Of a stretch of 64,000 bases of DNA, positions 26,836 to 36,003 are shown one piece after another. The translations under genes and the position numbers were made by a program. Origin of the DNA: Chitinophaga filiformis (GTDB lineage: Bacteria; Bacteroidota; Bacteroidia; Chitinophagales; Chitinophagaceae); assembly GCF_021646545.1 (NCBI RefSeq), contig NZ_JAKIRP010000002.1, forward strand, positions 496,001 through 560,000, in the 5' to 3' direction. The first letter of the stretch is position 1, and each line of letters starts with the position of its first letter. The notes below the pieces were generated by a model. That model was not told the DNA's origin. It was given only the letters and a program-made list of their open reading frames with translations, and did not search any database.

Positions 26836-27474
26836 TTATATTTCGTCGATTCCTCGGAAGGAGGTCATGTTAGTACGTATATCACGTCTGCTTTCTTTCA
26901 TTGAAAGCATGTGTGGTTTTATTACTCCCTGCTCACCGATGGTCCAGCTGAGGGGGCGGGCTTCCTTACCTACTGCATCTGCGAGCAGTGTGAGTCCCTG
27001 CATGAAGGCGTCAGGTCTCGGAGGACAACCGGGCACATATACATCAACGGGCAGGAATTTATCTACGCCCTGGACGACGCTGTATATATCATACATGCCG
27101 CCGCTATTGGCGCAGCTGCCCATAGAAATGACCCAGCGGGGCTCCATCATCTGTTCATGCAGCCGTTTGATAATAGGAACCATTTTGATGAAAACGGTAC
27201 CGGCGATCACCATGACGTCTGCTTCGCGGGGAGTGCCGCGGATCACTTCAGCACCGAATCTTGCAACGTCGTATTTACTGGTAATGCTGGTAGCCATTTC
27301 AACGAAACAGCAACTTAAACCGAAGTGGAATGGCCACATGGAATTTTTGCGTCCCCATGCCAGGAGGTCCTGGACGGTGGTGAGCATAATACTTCTGCTG
27401 ACAGCTTCTTCCATGCTGCCGTTTCCCGAGATATGGCCCGACTGATCGCCTGCTTTACTTAGCCACCATTTCAT
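26836..27474 (-). CDS. nuoB: NADH-quinone oxidoreductase subunit B, cluster N2
   Basis: A 212-residue subunit holding the terminal 4Fe-4S cluster N2, which reduces quinone. Ligands are the tandem Cys pair in [17 protein letters not shown] and VPGCPPRP. The start overlaps the nuoA stop by 20 bp. The ~45-residue N-terminal extension and ~35-residue C-terminal tail are longer than in E. coli. Confidence 0.95.
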   Translation of the reverse strand: MKWWLSKAGDQSGHISGNGSMEEAVSRSIMLTTVQDLLAWGRKNSMWPFHFGLSCCFVEMATSITSKYDVARFGAEVIRGTPREADVMVIAGTVFIKMVPIIKRLHEQMMEPRWVISMGSCANSGGMYDIYSVVQGVDKFLPVDVYVPGCPPRPDAFMQGLTLLADAVGKEARPLSWTIGEQGVIKPHMLSMKESRRDIRTNMTSFRGIDEI

Positions 27475-27892
27475 TTTGTTTCTGTTTTTGTTTGAGGGCT
27501 TTTAATATTTTCTTTGCGTCAGCTCCTATGTTGAGAGCGCCGATACCCCATTCGTATATCAATACGACTACGAGTTGCGCAATAAAAAGAGCAACGCCGA
27601 TGTAACCGGGCCAACCAAGGTCATAGAAGCCAAGGGCCCATAGCATGATGAAAACGGCCTCCACGTCGAAGATGACGAACAACATGGCGACCAGATAAAA
27701 TTGTACAGAGAAACGAATGCGTGCAGAACCTGTCTGTTCTATACCACCTTCATAGGGCCTGTTGGTGGCGCGGTCATTGTGACGTTGTCCAAGTATATAG
27801 GACAATGAAAGGATAGCAGCAAGTAATATGACTACCAGGCTGGAATAGAGCAATAGAGGCCATAAGGGAATACCTTGTGTTTCGTTTCCCAT
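27455..27892 (-). CDS. nuoA: NADH-quinone oxidoreductase subunit A
   Basis: A 145-residue, three-helix membrane subunit and first gene of the operon. Features are [37 protein letters not shown], with the conserved Glu/Asp helix, and the final [12 protein letters not shown]. No exact -7 consensus was found in the 146 bp upstream; CTAACGTA at 28022-28029 (TACGTTAG on the minus strand) is one base off. Confidence 0.95.
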   Translation of the reverse strand: MGNETQGIPLWPLLLYSSLVVILLAAILSLSYILGQRHNDRATNRPYEGGIEQTGSARIRFSVQFYLVAMLFVIFDVEAVFIMLWALGFYDLGWPGYIGVALFIAQLVVVLIYEWGIGALNIGADAKKILKALKQKQKQNEMVAK

Positions 27893-28038
27893 AACGTAAA
27901 ATTTTCCCGGAAGAGGAATACAGGGGTACCCTCTTCTTTTAATAAAAAAGAAAGATGGTCCTTAATCCGATTTGACATACCGTATACCTGACTAACGAAA
28001 GCGCAGAAGTGGTACAGACAGTCTAACGTACTTAGTAC

Positions 28039-28470
28039 TTAGCTAATGATGTAATGTTCAAGATTCTGAATAATGAAGTCCTTGTTGCTGATGACATATT
28101 TCAGAATGTCACCGATGGAGATAAGGCCGGTCAGTTGATTGTTTTCGATAACGGGGAGATGGCGGATGAACTTATTCGTCATCAATTGCATGCAGTATTC
28201 TACTTCTGTATCAGGTGTAACAAATACCGGACTATCGGTCATAATGTCCCTGACTAGTGTTTCTTTGGAGGAGCGTCCTTTCAGGATGACTTTGCGTGCG
28301 TAATCCCGTTCTGTGAATATTCCTATCAGTTGTCCACTTTCGTCCACTACTACCAGTGCGCCTAAATTTTTTTCTTCGAGTACTTCCAGTGCTTCGTACA
28401 CGGTGCAGGTGGTGCAGATCGTGTAGACCATGTTTCCTTTTATTTGCAGGATATTTCTAACAGTATCCAT
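28039..28470 (-). CDS. Two-CBS-domain protein
   Basis: A 143-residue cytosolic protein made of a tandem CBS (Bateman) module. Repeat 1 covers ~10-70 (TVYEALEVLEEKNLGALVVVDESGQLIGIFTERDYARKVI) and repeat 2 ~77-140 (VTPDTEVEYCMQLMTNKFIRHLPVIENNQLTGLISIGDILKYVI). Such modules bind adenine nucleotides and act as energy sensors. It lies 146 bp upstream of nuoA on the same strand, so a link to respiration is possible but not shown. Confidence 0.9.
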   Translation of the reverse strand: MDTVRNILQIKGNMVYTICTTCTVYEALEVLEEKNLGALVVVDESGQLIGIFTERDYARKVILKGRSSKETLVRDIMTDSPVFVTPDTEVEYCMQLMTNKFIRHLPVIENNQLTGLISIGDILKYVISNKDFIIQNLEHYIIS

Positions 28471-28538
28471 AACAAAGAATTTAAGGAAGTGACTTTACTA
28501 TTAAGTTAGGCTTTTTTTGAATAAAAACAACTTTAAAT

Positions 28539-28934
28539 GTGGATTTTAAATTCAGAAGACTGATAAACGGCGTCTGGATGGGACCTTCGAGCCGTTTCTG
28601 GGAGCTGGCTATAGGGTTATTAAGTTTAATATATCAGCAGTCAGTATATCTAGGGCGACTAATATGGATAAGTCTGTTGATTTGGTTGCTGCTTCGCCTG
28701 ATAAGTCATCATGCTGTTCATATATTTGCTGCTGCGAAGAGGTGCGTTGTGTATCAGGCTGCTGGCGTGAGGAAGCATGTTGAGATCAAAGAAAAACAAC
28801 CATCACTGCAGAAGTGCCGACGGACATTAACAAAAAATATGCGTACCTTTAAGACAAGATTCTCCTTAATAAACAACTCCAAAACAGCAACAGGCTTCTA
28901 CCTGAAAGACGGGATAGTATACAGGTATTGTTGA
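28539..28934 (+). CDS. Uncertain small membrane-like ORF
   Basis: A 131-codon frame starting at GTG 28539. Residues ~21-55 are hydrophobic (WELAIGLLSLIYQQSVYLGRLIWI) and the C-terminal half is basic. I recognise no family and see no promoter box. It fills the space between the CBS protein and the next gene, with no clear sign of real coding bias. The rest of 28471-29133 shows nothing else of note apart from AT-rich, probably promoter, sequence. Confidence 0.25.
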   Translation: MDFKFRRLINGVWMGPSSRFWELAIGLLSLIYQQSVYLGRLIWISLLIWLLLRLISHHAVHIFAAAKRCVVYQAAGVRKHVEIKEKQPSLQKCRRTLTKNMRTFKTRFSLINNSKTATGFYLKDGIVYRYC

Positions 28935-29133
28935 ATGAGCACAAGCATTAAATAACCAATTTGTTACTATTGGGCAAATCCACTTATCAGCAACGCGAAT
29001 TCGCAAGAAACAAAGCAGTGCAATGAAATTCTATGCTCCGAACTTTAGCAGTGTATAAAGCGCTGGTTAATCATAGCTTTTGTCGCTACTGTCTGTAGCT
29101 GCTCCATTTTTTTTATCACCAAAATCATACGCC

Positions 29134-29856
29134 ATGAAAAAGGTTTTCCTCCTTTTCCTGCTTATTCCTTTATTGGGAACAGGACAAACAACAAAAACGG
29201 TTCTTTCAACTAACCGCGTATTTGCAAAAAATGATAAGGTAGTCCAGTTTGAAAAAGCACTTGCCAGCCATGCGCAGAGATTTCATAAAGGAGATCTGAG
29301 CTGGCGGGTATGGAGTATTGAATCCGGTCCGGACTTCGGTGGCTACCTGATCGTTGAGGGGCCTAATACCTGGGATTCACTGAACAGCCGGGGCGATATT
29401 AGTACCGCACATACGGCAGACTGGAACAATAATATCATGCCATTGACCGATGGTCGTGCAAAGGGTGGATATTACGTTTTCCAGGGAGATTTGAGTACTG
29501 TACAACTTACTGACTATGCGGACAAGATAGTGATCAACCATGTAACAGCAAATCCCGGTAAGATTGCAGATGTGCAGGAGCTTATCAGGAAATTGAAAAA
29601 AGTATGGGAAGGCGGTAAGGAATCTGTCGCTGTCTATTCAGTGGCCTCTTCGGGAGAGCCAGGTTATATTGCTGTAACACGATTAAGGGAGGGCTTAAAA
29701 GAATTAGCTACCGACTACCGTAAACCACTATCAGTAAGATTCGATGAGACTCATGGTTCCGGAGGATTTGACACCTGGCTGAAAGATTATGCCGGTGCAG
29801 TAAAATTCCGCTGGACGGAATTACTCTTCTTCAAGCCTGAACTCAGTTCGAAATAA
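29134..29856 (+). CDS. Secreted uncharacterised protein
   Basis: A 240-residue exported protein. It starts at the ATG at 29134, with signal peptide MKKVFLLFLLIPLLGTGQ. The mature part repeats the theme of an alpha/beta unit (QFEKALASHAQRFHKGDLSWRVWSIESGPDFGGYLIVEGP and ITANPGKIADVQELIRKLKKVW ... VYSVASSGEPGYIAVTRL), like a dimeric alpha-beta barrel, but I cannot name the family. A longer frame starting at TTG 29080 is less likely. No T9SS tail. Confidence 0.75.
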   Translation: MKKVFLLFLLIPLLGTGQTTKTVLSTNRVFAKNDKVVQFEKALASHAQRFHKGDLSWRVWSIESGPDFGGYLIVEGPNTWDSLNSRGDISTAHTADWNNNIMPLTDGRAKGGYYVFQGDLSTVQLTDYADKIVINHVTANPGKIADVQELIRKLKKVWEGGKESVAVYSVASSGEPGYIAVTRLREGLKELATDYRKPLSVRFDETHGSGGFDTWLKDYAGAVKFRWTELLFFKPELSSK

Positions 29857-30004
29857 ATCCTTATAGAGCCAACAAGAGAACCGGCCCGTTGCTCAGTCAG
29901 CCGTTGCGGATTTCATCTAAACCAACCTTTGCCAGCAGCTTTGCTGCCGGATAAACCATTATGGATATAACATCTCCATTTGTTAATCTCAAAAATATTT
30001 AGTT

Positions 30005-30021
30005 ACTTTGAATAACAAAGT
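30005..30021. promoter_or_regulatory. Short palindrome upstream of a small membrane gene
   Basis: ACTTTG and CAAAGT flank AATAA. The left half overlaps TTACTTTG, one base from a -7 box, 40 bp before the next ATG. It may be promoter or operator; the evidence is thin. Confidence 0.3.
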
Positions 30022-30060
30022 GCTTTATTAATGAGTTTTTCGCTTTAAAAATCCAATACT

Positions 30061-30351
30061 ATGATCACACAAAACAAAAGACTTGCCGGTATTATACTTA
30101 CCGCGGGACTGCTATTGCTCGTGCCATTGATCGCGATGCAGTTCACCAGCGAAGTGAAATGGACACTGTCCGATTTCATTGTTGCGGGGTTCTTATTATT
30201 CGGCGCCGGGCTGCTATTAGAGTTAATAATGAGAAGGGCGAAGAGCCTGCAATCGCGTTTGGTTTTATGTGTAGTTCTTTTTGTTGTTTTCTTCCTGATC
30301 TGGGCGGAGCTGGCAGTAGGCATTTTCGGGACACCATTTGCCGGAAGCTGA
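30061..30351 (+). CDS. Small three-helix membrane protein
   Basis: A 96-residue protein with hydrophobic segments at ~8-27, ~38-57 and ~70-90 (LAGIILTAGLLLLVPLIAMQF, DFIVAGFLLFGAGLLLELIM, LVLCVVLFVVFFLIWAELAVGIFG). The arrangement and the VPLIAMQFTSEVKWTLSDFIVAG segment resemble a small conserved Bacteroidota inner-membrane protein of unknown function. It appears monocistronic. Confidence 0.7.
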   Translation: MITQNKRLAGIILTAGLLLLVPLIAMQFTSEVKWTLSDFIVAGFLLFGAGLLLELIMRRAKSLQSRLVLCVVLFVVFFLIWAELAVGIFGTPFAGS

Positions 30352-30959
30352 ATGAAGATATCAATGGCTTGGAAGCAGCGGTGAAACCTGTTGCACAGAT
30401 ATACCCTCTACGGTCCGGATGCCAATCTCTTTTTGCGTTTTATGCCATATACGCAGCAAGATCCAATGAACCAGCACAGGTATAAAAATTGTTCTCCAAC
30501 CCAATATACCGAAAAGCTTAGCTACAAGCATTTCCTGTTTAAACTTTACTTCATAGCTCTCATCATTGAAGTGATATTTACTGCGCTCTGTTTCGCGCTG
30601 TAAGCTCTTATACGGGTAAACACATCTACTGTTTTCAAAAAGATCTCCGGGCAGCGGTTGTTGTTCGGTGATCTCATTTTACAGTAACGTAGAATAATTA
30701 GTTATCCTGACTAATGTTGAGATGGTATAATTTAACATGATAAGGTTTTATCATGCCACTTTTGTATTATGATATACTTTTCTCTATTTTGTCGTGTGAA
30801 TTGTACAATTAACAATAATCGTATACAAAGAGCCGATTTTCGGGATGAATGACAGCTTTCCCAGACTGTCTGATTTTATATTGATACTATTCAAATTAGC
30901 TGATGATGCCGGTCCTGAGAGATGCCAGGATCAGGAAACTTATTCAAAACTTAGGATGC
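30352..30959 (+). other. Long intergenic region upstream of the TPR histidine kinase
   Basis: About 600 bp. It contains a perfect 8-bp hairpin (CATGATAA/TTATCATG, 30736-30755) that could be an operator or attenuator, and an AT-rich stretch after it (30757-30830) with no exact TAnnTTTG box. A 70-codon frame at 30391-30603 has no recognisable product and is not called. Confidence 0.4.
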
Positions 30960-33245
30960 ATGTGTCGCAAGATAATTTTAACCATTTATTGGACGGCCGT
31001 CCTGTTCCTGCTTTCCAACTATTATTGTCTGGGCCAGGATATACGCCACATGACGTATTGGGAGCTTTACAAGCTGTCAAGTAAGCAGCTGCTCCGCCTG
31101 ATCGATCAGCAGCCGGAAGACTCTGTAAAAGCCAAGCTCCTTATCGCACTGGGAACTAAAACAGAATATAAGCCTGGTAGTATAAAAGAGGATATGGACA
31201 GTGCCAGAAAGTACCTGGGTGAGGCTGAAAGGATCATCATGCAACAGGACCTGTACTGGATGAAAAGTGACATAGCTGAGTACCTGGGTGTGATGTATTT
31301 TAACAGCGGAGAGCCGGAGAAGGGGAGGGCCGCTTTTGCAAAAGGAATTGACTTTTGTAGAAAGGCAGGTTATAAGGAACAAGAAGCCGCTCTGTGGATA
31401 GAAATGGCCAAATGTGAAGATGATGGCGATATCAGACTGACTTATCAGGACAAGGCCTTAAAGTTATTCCGGTCTGTAAATAATCGATTAAAGGAAGCGG
31501 AAACAGTGAAAGAGATGGCTGATGTGCATTTAAACCAGGGTAAATATGAATTGTCTGAAAACGAATTAAATCAGGCACTGCTCATATATAAAGATTTAGG
31601 CTATAAAAGGATCTATTTCACTTATGATCTGCTTTCAGCCGTCTATCACTGGAAGGGGGATTTTGCCAAAGCGCAGGAAAATGCTATCGCGGCCATACAG
31701 GCCGCTGAGAAGCAAAAAGATTCCGCGATGCTGGGTACTTTTTACTGGCGCCTCGCTGTAGCTTATAAAGACGCTAAAAATCATGTGAAAAATCAGGAGT
31801 ACCTGAAAAAATCACTGTCTGTTCAATTGAACCATCCCTCAGCCTTATTATATCATGTATTGGCCGAACTGACTGATCAGCTTATCATCAGCGGCCAGGT
31901 GAAGGAGGCGCTTGATCTTTTATTGCTTGTAAATAAGCAGCAACCGCCAGCAGATATTCATGACAGGATCAGCCTTTCTTTTTCTACTGCAGATTGTTAC
32001 CTGGCACTGAAAGATTACGATCATGCTGAGTTCTATTACCTGCAGTATGCGGATATTTTAGGGTCAGGGGATGATGTGAACACTGATCTGATTAAGATCT
32101 GCCGGTTTTATTTAGGGCGTCAGCAGTATAAAAAGGCGGCTATCTATTTGAAAAGAATACTGGATGACAATCCGGAGCACTGGGATTTGACTACCAGCAG
32201 GGAAGTTAGCTTATTGCGATTTAAAGTGGACTCAGCGTCGGGAAATCTGCTGTCGGCAATGAAACACTTACAGCATTATAATAAACTGGCTGATTCTGCC
32301 TTTGCTATCGAAAAGGTAAAACAGGCGGAAGAGATGCAGGCAAGGTTTGATTTACAGAATAAAGAAAAGGATAATGAGCTATTAAGAGAGCAAAGTGCAC
32401 TACAAGCAAAGACCATAGAAAAAGAAACACTGGTCAGAAATGTCATTATTGCCGGATGTGTTATTCTGTTACTGTTACTAGCGCTGTTGTACAACCGTTA
32501 TAGAGTTAAAATAAAGACCAATGCCATATTGGAAGGGCAGAAAGCGGAAATCCGCACTGCATACTTAGCCCAGGAAAAATTGGTTGGAGAGAAAAGTAAG
32601 TTGCTGAATGAAAAAGAGTTCCTGCTGAAAGAAATACACCACAGGGTAAAGAACAATTTGCAGCTAACCATGAGTTTACTGAATACGCAAAGCAAATATC
32701 TGAATAATGAAGCCGCCATCCAGGCTATAAATGACAGCCAGCATCGCCTGAGGTCCATTTCATTAGTACACCAGAAATTATATCAGGGAGAGAATGAAGG
32801 ACTGATCAATATCAAAAGTTACATGTATGAGATGCTGGAGTATTTAAAAGATAGTTTCGGTGCGGGCAGGCGTATGCGGTTTAATCTGAGCATGGACGAA
32901 GTAGATCTTGACGTTGGCAAGGCCGTTTCATTGGGCCTGATTTTAAATGAAGCAGTTACCAACATTTTTAAATACGCTTTTCCCGGTAGTTCACAGGGAC
33001 AGGTAGATATTATTTTAAGGGTAGTGGGAAGCAGGATCTTTTTCTCGATCAGTGACAACGGTGTAGGTTTACCGCCAAACTTCGATGTCGCATCCAGCGG
33101 ATCTTTAGGACTTTCGCTTATTCATCTGCTAAGCACACAGCTGGAAGGAGATTTAGAGATTAAGAGCAACAATGGTGTACAGATCGGTTTAACATTCGGG
33201 ATAAAAGATGTACATGTTGCTGCCGTTATTGCCGCAGTTGACTGA
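30960..33245 (+). CDS. TPR-containing HisKA_2-type sensor histidine kinase
   Basis: A 761-residue sensor kinase. It starts at the ATG at 30960, giving a signal peptide or anchor (CRKIILTIYWTAVLFLLSNYY). Residues ~45-470 hold a series of TPR-like repeats, probably periplasmic. A transmembrane helix lies at ~493-514 (NVIIAGCVILLLLLALLYN), then a coiled coil and a HisKA_2 dimerisation/phosphoacceptor motif (KEIHHRVKNNLQLTMSLLNTQ, ~555). The HATPase_c domain follows (NEAVTNIFKYAFP, ISDNGVGLP, GSLGLSLIHLL). No response regulator is adjacent, so its partner lies elsewhere. Upstream start codons at 30903 would add a basic stretch and are not preferred. Confidence 0.9.
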   Translation: MCRKIILTIYWTAVLFLLSNYYCLGQDIRHMTYWELYKLSSKQLLRLIDQQPEDSVKAKLLIALGTKTEYKPGSIKEDMDSARKYLGEAERIIMQQDLYWMKSDIAEYLGVMYFNSGEPEKGRAAFAKGIDFCRKAGYKEQEAALWIEMAKCEDDGDIRLTYQDKALKLFRSVNNRLKEAETVKEMADVHLNQGKYELSENELNQALLIYKDLGYKRIYFTYDLLSAVYHWKGDFAKAQENAIAAIQAAEKQKDSAMLGTFYWRLAVAYKDAKNHVKNQEYLKKSLSVQLNHPSALLYHVLAELTDQLIISGQVKEALDLLLLVNKQQPPADIHDRISLSFSTADCYLALKDYDHAEFYYLQYADILGSGDDVNTDLIKICRFYLGRQQYKKAAIYLKRILDDNPEHWDLTTSREVSLLRFKVDSASGNLLSAMKHLQHYNKLADSAFAIEKVKQAEEMQARFDLQNKEKDNELLREQSALQAKTIEKETLVRNVIIAGCVILLLLLALLYNRYRVKIKTNAILEGQKAEIRTAYLAQEKLVGEKSKLLNEKEFLLKEIHHRVKNNLQLTMSLLNTQSKYLNNEAAIQAINDSQHRLRSISLVHQKLYQGENEGLINIKSYMYEMLEYLKDSFGAGRRMRFNLSMDEVDLDVGKAVSLGLILNEAVTNIFKYAFPGSSQGQVDIILRVVGSRIFFSISDNGVGLPPNFDVASSGSLGLSLIHLLSTQLEGDLEIKSNNGVQIGLTFGIKDVHVAAVIAAVD

Positions 33246-33362
33246 CATCCAGATAAAAGCAGGACGAACTATCAATTGTTACCAATAGCCATCATGCTGA
33301 TCTGATTTGTAGAGCGTAGCGCGGGACAGATCGGGCAGTGATCACGACCTCCTGAAAGCAAC

Positions 33363-33389
33363 AAACCCCGGGATGATTGTCCGGGGTTT
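33363..33389. terminator. Terminator between the kinase and the next convergent gene
   Basis: AAACCCCGG (33363-33371) pairs with CCGGGGTTT (33381-33389) around a 9-nt loop, followed on the plus strand by ATTGTTATTATTTG. It serves the kinase and possibly the convergent gene. Confidence 0.75.
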
Positions 33390-33425
33390 ATTGTTATTAT
33401 TTGTAGACATGTCTATGTTGCCTGA

Positions 33426-34424
33426 CTAGTAGCTTTGTGGACTCTTACTGAATTTATGCTCTTTATATTCTGCCAGCCGTTTGTCGATGATCGCTTTCAC
33501 TATTTGATAATTGCCTTCATTATAGGCTATCTCATTTAATTGCTTTGTTGCAGCTGCTCCGAAGTAGTTTTCTTTTAGTTCGGCGCTTTCTAAGAAGGCA
33601 TATGCAACATCACGGGTATAAAGTATATCGTGCCTTAGGTTTTTGAGATAAGCATGAATGAAAGCCTGTTCAGCGGAAAAATCATCTTCCAGGATATATC
33701 CTCTTTTAAGGGCACGTACCCACTCGGTAACAGGCTGTTTGCCTTCTTTAATATCTTTTGCCAGGGCTGACGTATGTCCATCGGTTTTTACTAGGTCATG
33801 CGCTATGGCCCACTGCAGGAACATCAGATGTGCTGTGTCGTCAAAACGCTTCGATGACAGGAACTTTTCAAAACTCTCATACTGCCATTCAGAATAGAAA
33901 TAGTAGAGAGGCTTGACGTAATTCAGTCCGAGGGAAAAATACCCGATGGTTTGATCATCAGTAAACTCGAGGCCCCAGACAATATCCCCCCCGGCGTCTA
34001 AAGGTTTTTTCCATCTGTAGAAGCTTTCACTTCCATCGTCATTTAACCAGATAGGGGAAATCTCACTGCTCTTTAATGTTGGCTCGCCCAGTTTCAATTT
34101 AAGCGTTTCAAAATTGGCCTTGAAATCCAGCTCCAGGGGGAATTCTGTATTCGATTTATTGCCATACCATCTTACGCTGCTCAGAACAGGTACAAAAATT
34201 CCCTTTTTATCTCCCTGGATCAGGGGATAGTTGTCAAGATAGGTCTTCGCTTCAAATAACAGATCGATCTCCAGTTTTTTATTCTGCACCCAATAGTTGG
34301 TGTCGGTACTGCGATTGGAAATAAAGGGTTTCTTAGGGTATTTGAATCCATTGTTCTCAATAAATGATTTGATTTTGTCATCGTCGATCCGTAGTCCTAC
34401 AAGATCCTTAAGGGTATTGAACAT
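33426..34424 (-). CDS. Uncharacterised cytosolic protein
   Basis: A 332-residue protein, no signal peptide or membrane helix. Residues ~45-190 are rich in aromatic and beta-prone segments (YWVQNKKLEIDLLFEAKTYL, SVRWYGNKSNTEFPLELDF). The second half is helical (WAIAHDLVKTDGHTSALAKDIKEG, WVRALKRGYILEDDFSAEQAFIHAYLKN). It looks like a two-part fold, but I recognise no family. Orphans of this size are sometimes immunity or accessory proteins; nothing here proves that. A 97-bp gap separates it from the upstream rhomboid gene on the same strand. Confidence 0.7.
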   Translation of the reverse strand: MFNTLKDLVGLRIDDDKIKSFIENNGFKYPKKPFISNRSTDTNYWVQNKKLEIDLLFEAKTYLDNYPLIQGDKKGIFVPVLSSVRWYGNKSNTEFPLELDFKANFETLKLKLGEPTLKSSEISPIWLNDDGSESFYRWKKPLDAGGDIVWGLEFTDDQTIGYFSLGLNYVKPLYYFYSEWQYESFEKFLSSKRFDDTAHLMFLQWAIAHDLVKTDGHTSALAKDIKEGKQPVTEWVRALKRGYILEDDFSAEQAFIHAYLKNLRHDILYTRDVAYAFLESAELKENYFGAAATKQLNEIAYNEGNYQIVKAIIDKRLAEYKEHKFSKSPQSY

Positions 34425-34521
34425 TCTTTGGTTTTTATTTCAAGTTGGGATATCGGCATCCAAATTAGAGAATATTTCGGAGGACTACAAACATACGTAC
34501 GGCGATCGGGCGTTAAGCGGT

Positions 34522-35289
34522 TTAACGAAATCTGCCCGAGGACCGTGACCGGAGGAGCAGGAACTTTTTAGCAAATTTCCTTACCAGCAAAAGCCCGAAT
34601 ATAAACCCGCCGATATGGGCAGCATATGCTACACCCCCTGCTTCCTGTCCGCCTAAGGTTCCAAGTCCGTTCACCACCTGGAATATGAACCAGAGTCCGA
34701 CAACTATTAACGCGGGCACCGAAATAATGAAGAATAATAGCCAGACATGCACCTTTTTATGGGGAAATAATACCATATACCCTGCCAATACTGCGGAGAT
34801 AGCGCCTGATGCTCCCATCACCGGGATCAGTGGGTCTTGTCCAAGGATAAATGTAGTGAAGACATGACTGAGCCCTGCCAGCACCCCGCAGAGCAGATAA
34901 AAGACGAGATAATTCCTGTGCCCCATGGCATTTTCCAGGTTGTCTCCAAAAATGACCAGGAATAACATATTACCTCCCAGGTGCGCCCAGCCTCCATGGA
35001 GGAACATGGAAGTAAGCAGGGTTAGAAAGACCGATACCCCAGTTACCTGCAAGCCAGGCATAGGAAAGGAGTTTCCTGTATAGGGATCGATCAGTACCTG
35101 GTCCGGAGTAACAATATCGCGTCCTGTCAGTATTTCTGCCGGTACAGCGGCATACGCAAAAGTAAAGTACAGATTTGCTCCCGCCTGCTGCAGGAAGATG
35201 AAGACCAGGATATTAATAGCAATAAGCATATAGTTAACTATCGGGAAAATCTTCCTGTCCCTGTTGTCATCGCCTATCGGAAGTAACAT
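34522..35289 (-). CDS. Rhomboid-family intramembrane serine protease
   Basis: A 255-residue inner-membrane protease that cleaves transmembrane substrates. Features are the oxyanion-site HLGGNMLFL, the catalytic Ser in GASGAISAVLAG and the catalytic His in AYAAHIGGF. Seven or so helices are visible, with a large loop containing a proline-rich stretch (~55-80). It is convergent with none and lies 66 bp downstream of a flavoprotein gene on the same strand. The substrate is unknown. Confidence 0.9.
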   Translation of the reverse strand: MLLPIGDDNRDRKIFPIVNYMLIAINILVFIFLQQAGANLYFTFAYAAVPAEILTGRDIVTPDQVLIDPYTGNSFPMPGLQVTGVSVFLTLLTSMFLHGGWAHLGGNMLFLVIFGDNLENAMGHRNYLVFYLLCGVLAGLSHVFTTFILGQDPLIPVMGASGAISAVLAGYMVLFPHKKVHVWLLFFIISVPALIVVGLWFIFQVVNGLGTLGGQEAGGVAYAAHIGGFIFGLLLVRKFAKKFLLLRSRSSGRFR

Positions 35290-35355
35290 GTTTTTATTAG
35301 TAAGTGTACAAATGTTGTTCCCGAAATCGGATGGGCGGAATTACCAGGGTACTGG

Positions 35356-36003
35356 TTACGGCAGGAATCTGGGAGAGCCCAGATCGAGTGGTCCCTTGCC
35401 AGGCCAGGGGCCATCGGGAATCGTGAGTGCTGAATGAGGCCAGGCAATCCAGTTGTTGCGGGGCATGCCCGCAGCTGTAACCAGGTTTTGGAGCACGGCA
35501 GAAAGGTCGGCCATGCGCCACACATCTTCGTTCGGATCATCTTCCTGACCGGCAGAGGCAGCCACTGCTTCCTGACCCGTTCGCGACAATACGATCACTG
35601 AGCAGGGTGGACTCCAGCAACCCAGACCTCCAAATACGGCCTGCAATCTTCCCGCCACCTCGATACCCCCCACCGAATCCATCGTCACCGCACAGGCAAC
35701 CGGCTTGCCGAAAAAAGCAGGCGTATTTTCAAAAGCAGTAGTTACTTCAATAAACTGCTGGAGGGGTGAACTCCAGTTATTCCAATATACGCCTGTTATT
35801 ACCAGAAAGCCGTCGCAACTGGTCAGCAGGTCATAGACTTCCCGGATTCCCGGCAAGGGGTCGGTAAGCGTCAACACGGATACCTCCTGCTGAAGGTCGT
35901 TTACCAGCACCTGTGCCGCCTGTTTTGCTAGTGCTCCTGAGTTGCCTGCTGCTCCCCGGAGGGAACCATTAATGATCAATATCTTTTTTCCTGTATGTGT
36001 CAT
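35356..36003 (-). CDS. NAD(P)H-dependent FMN reductase / flavodoxin-fold protein
   Basis: A 215-residue cytosolic flavoprotein of the flavodoxin-like fold. The phosphate-binding loop is IINGSLRGAAGNSGALA. A second FMN-contact region (FLVITGVYWNNWSSPLQQFIE) and a glycine-rich segment (DSVGGIEVAGRLQAVFGGLGCWSPP) follow. Family members reduce quinones, azo dyes or metals. The ATG at 36003 is preferred over an upstream TTG at 36018. The last 40 residues are proline-rich and unusual. Confidence 0.85.
   Translation of the reverse strand: MTHTGKKILIINGSLRGAAGNSGALAKQAAQVLVNDLQQEVSVLTLTDPLPGIREVYDLLTSCDGFLVITGVYWNNWSSPLQQFIEVTTAFENTPAFFGKPVACAVTMDSVGGIEVAGRLQAVFGGLGCWSPPCSVIVLSRTGQEAVAASAGQEDDPNEDVWRMADLSAVLQNLVTAAGMPRNNWIAWPHSALTIPDGPWPGKGPLDLGSPRFLP

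Noticed and set aside
30391..30603. 70-codon plus-strand frame with a C-terminal hydrophobic run
   Set aside because: No promoter, no family, poor composition; not called.
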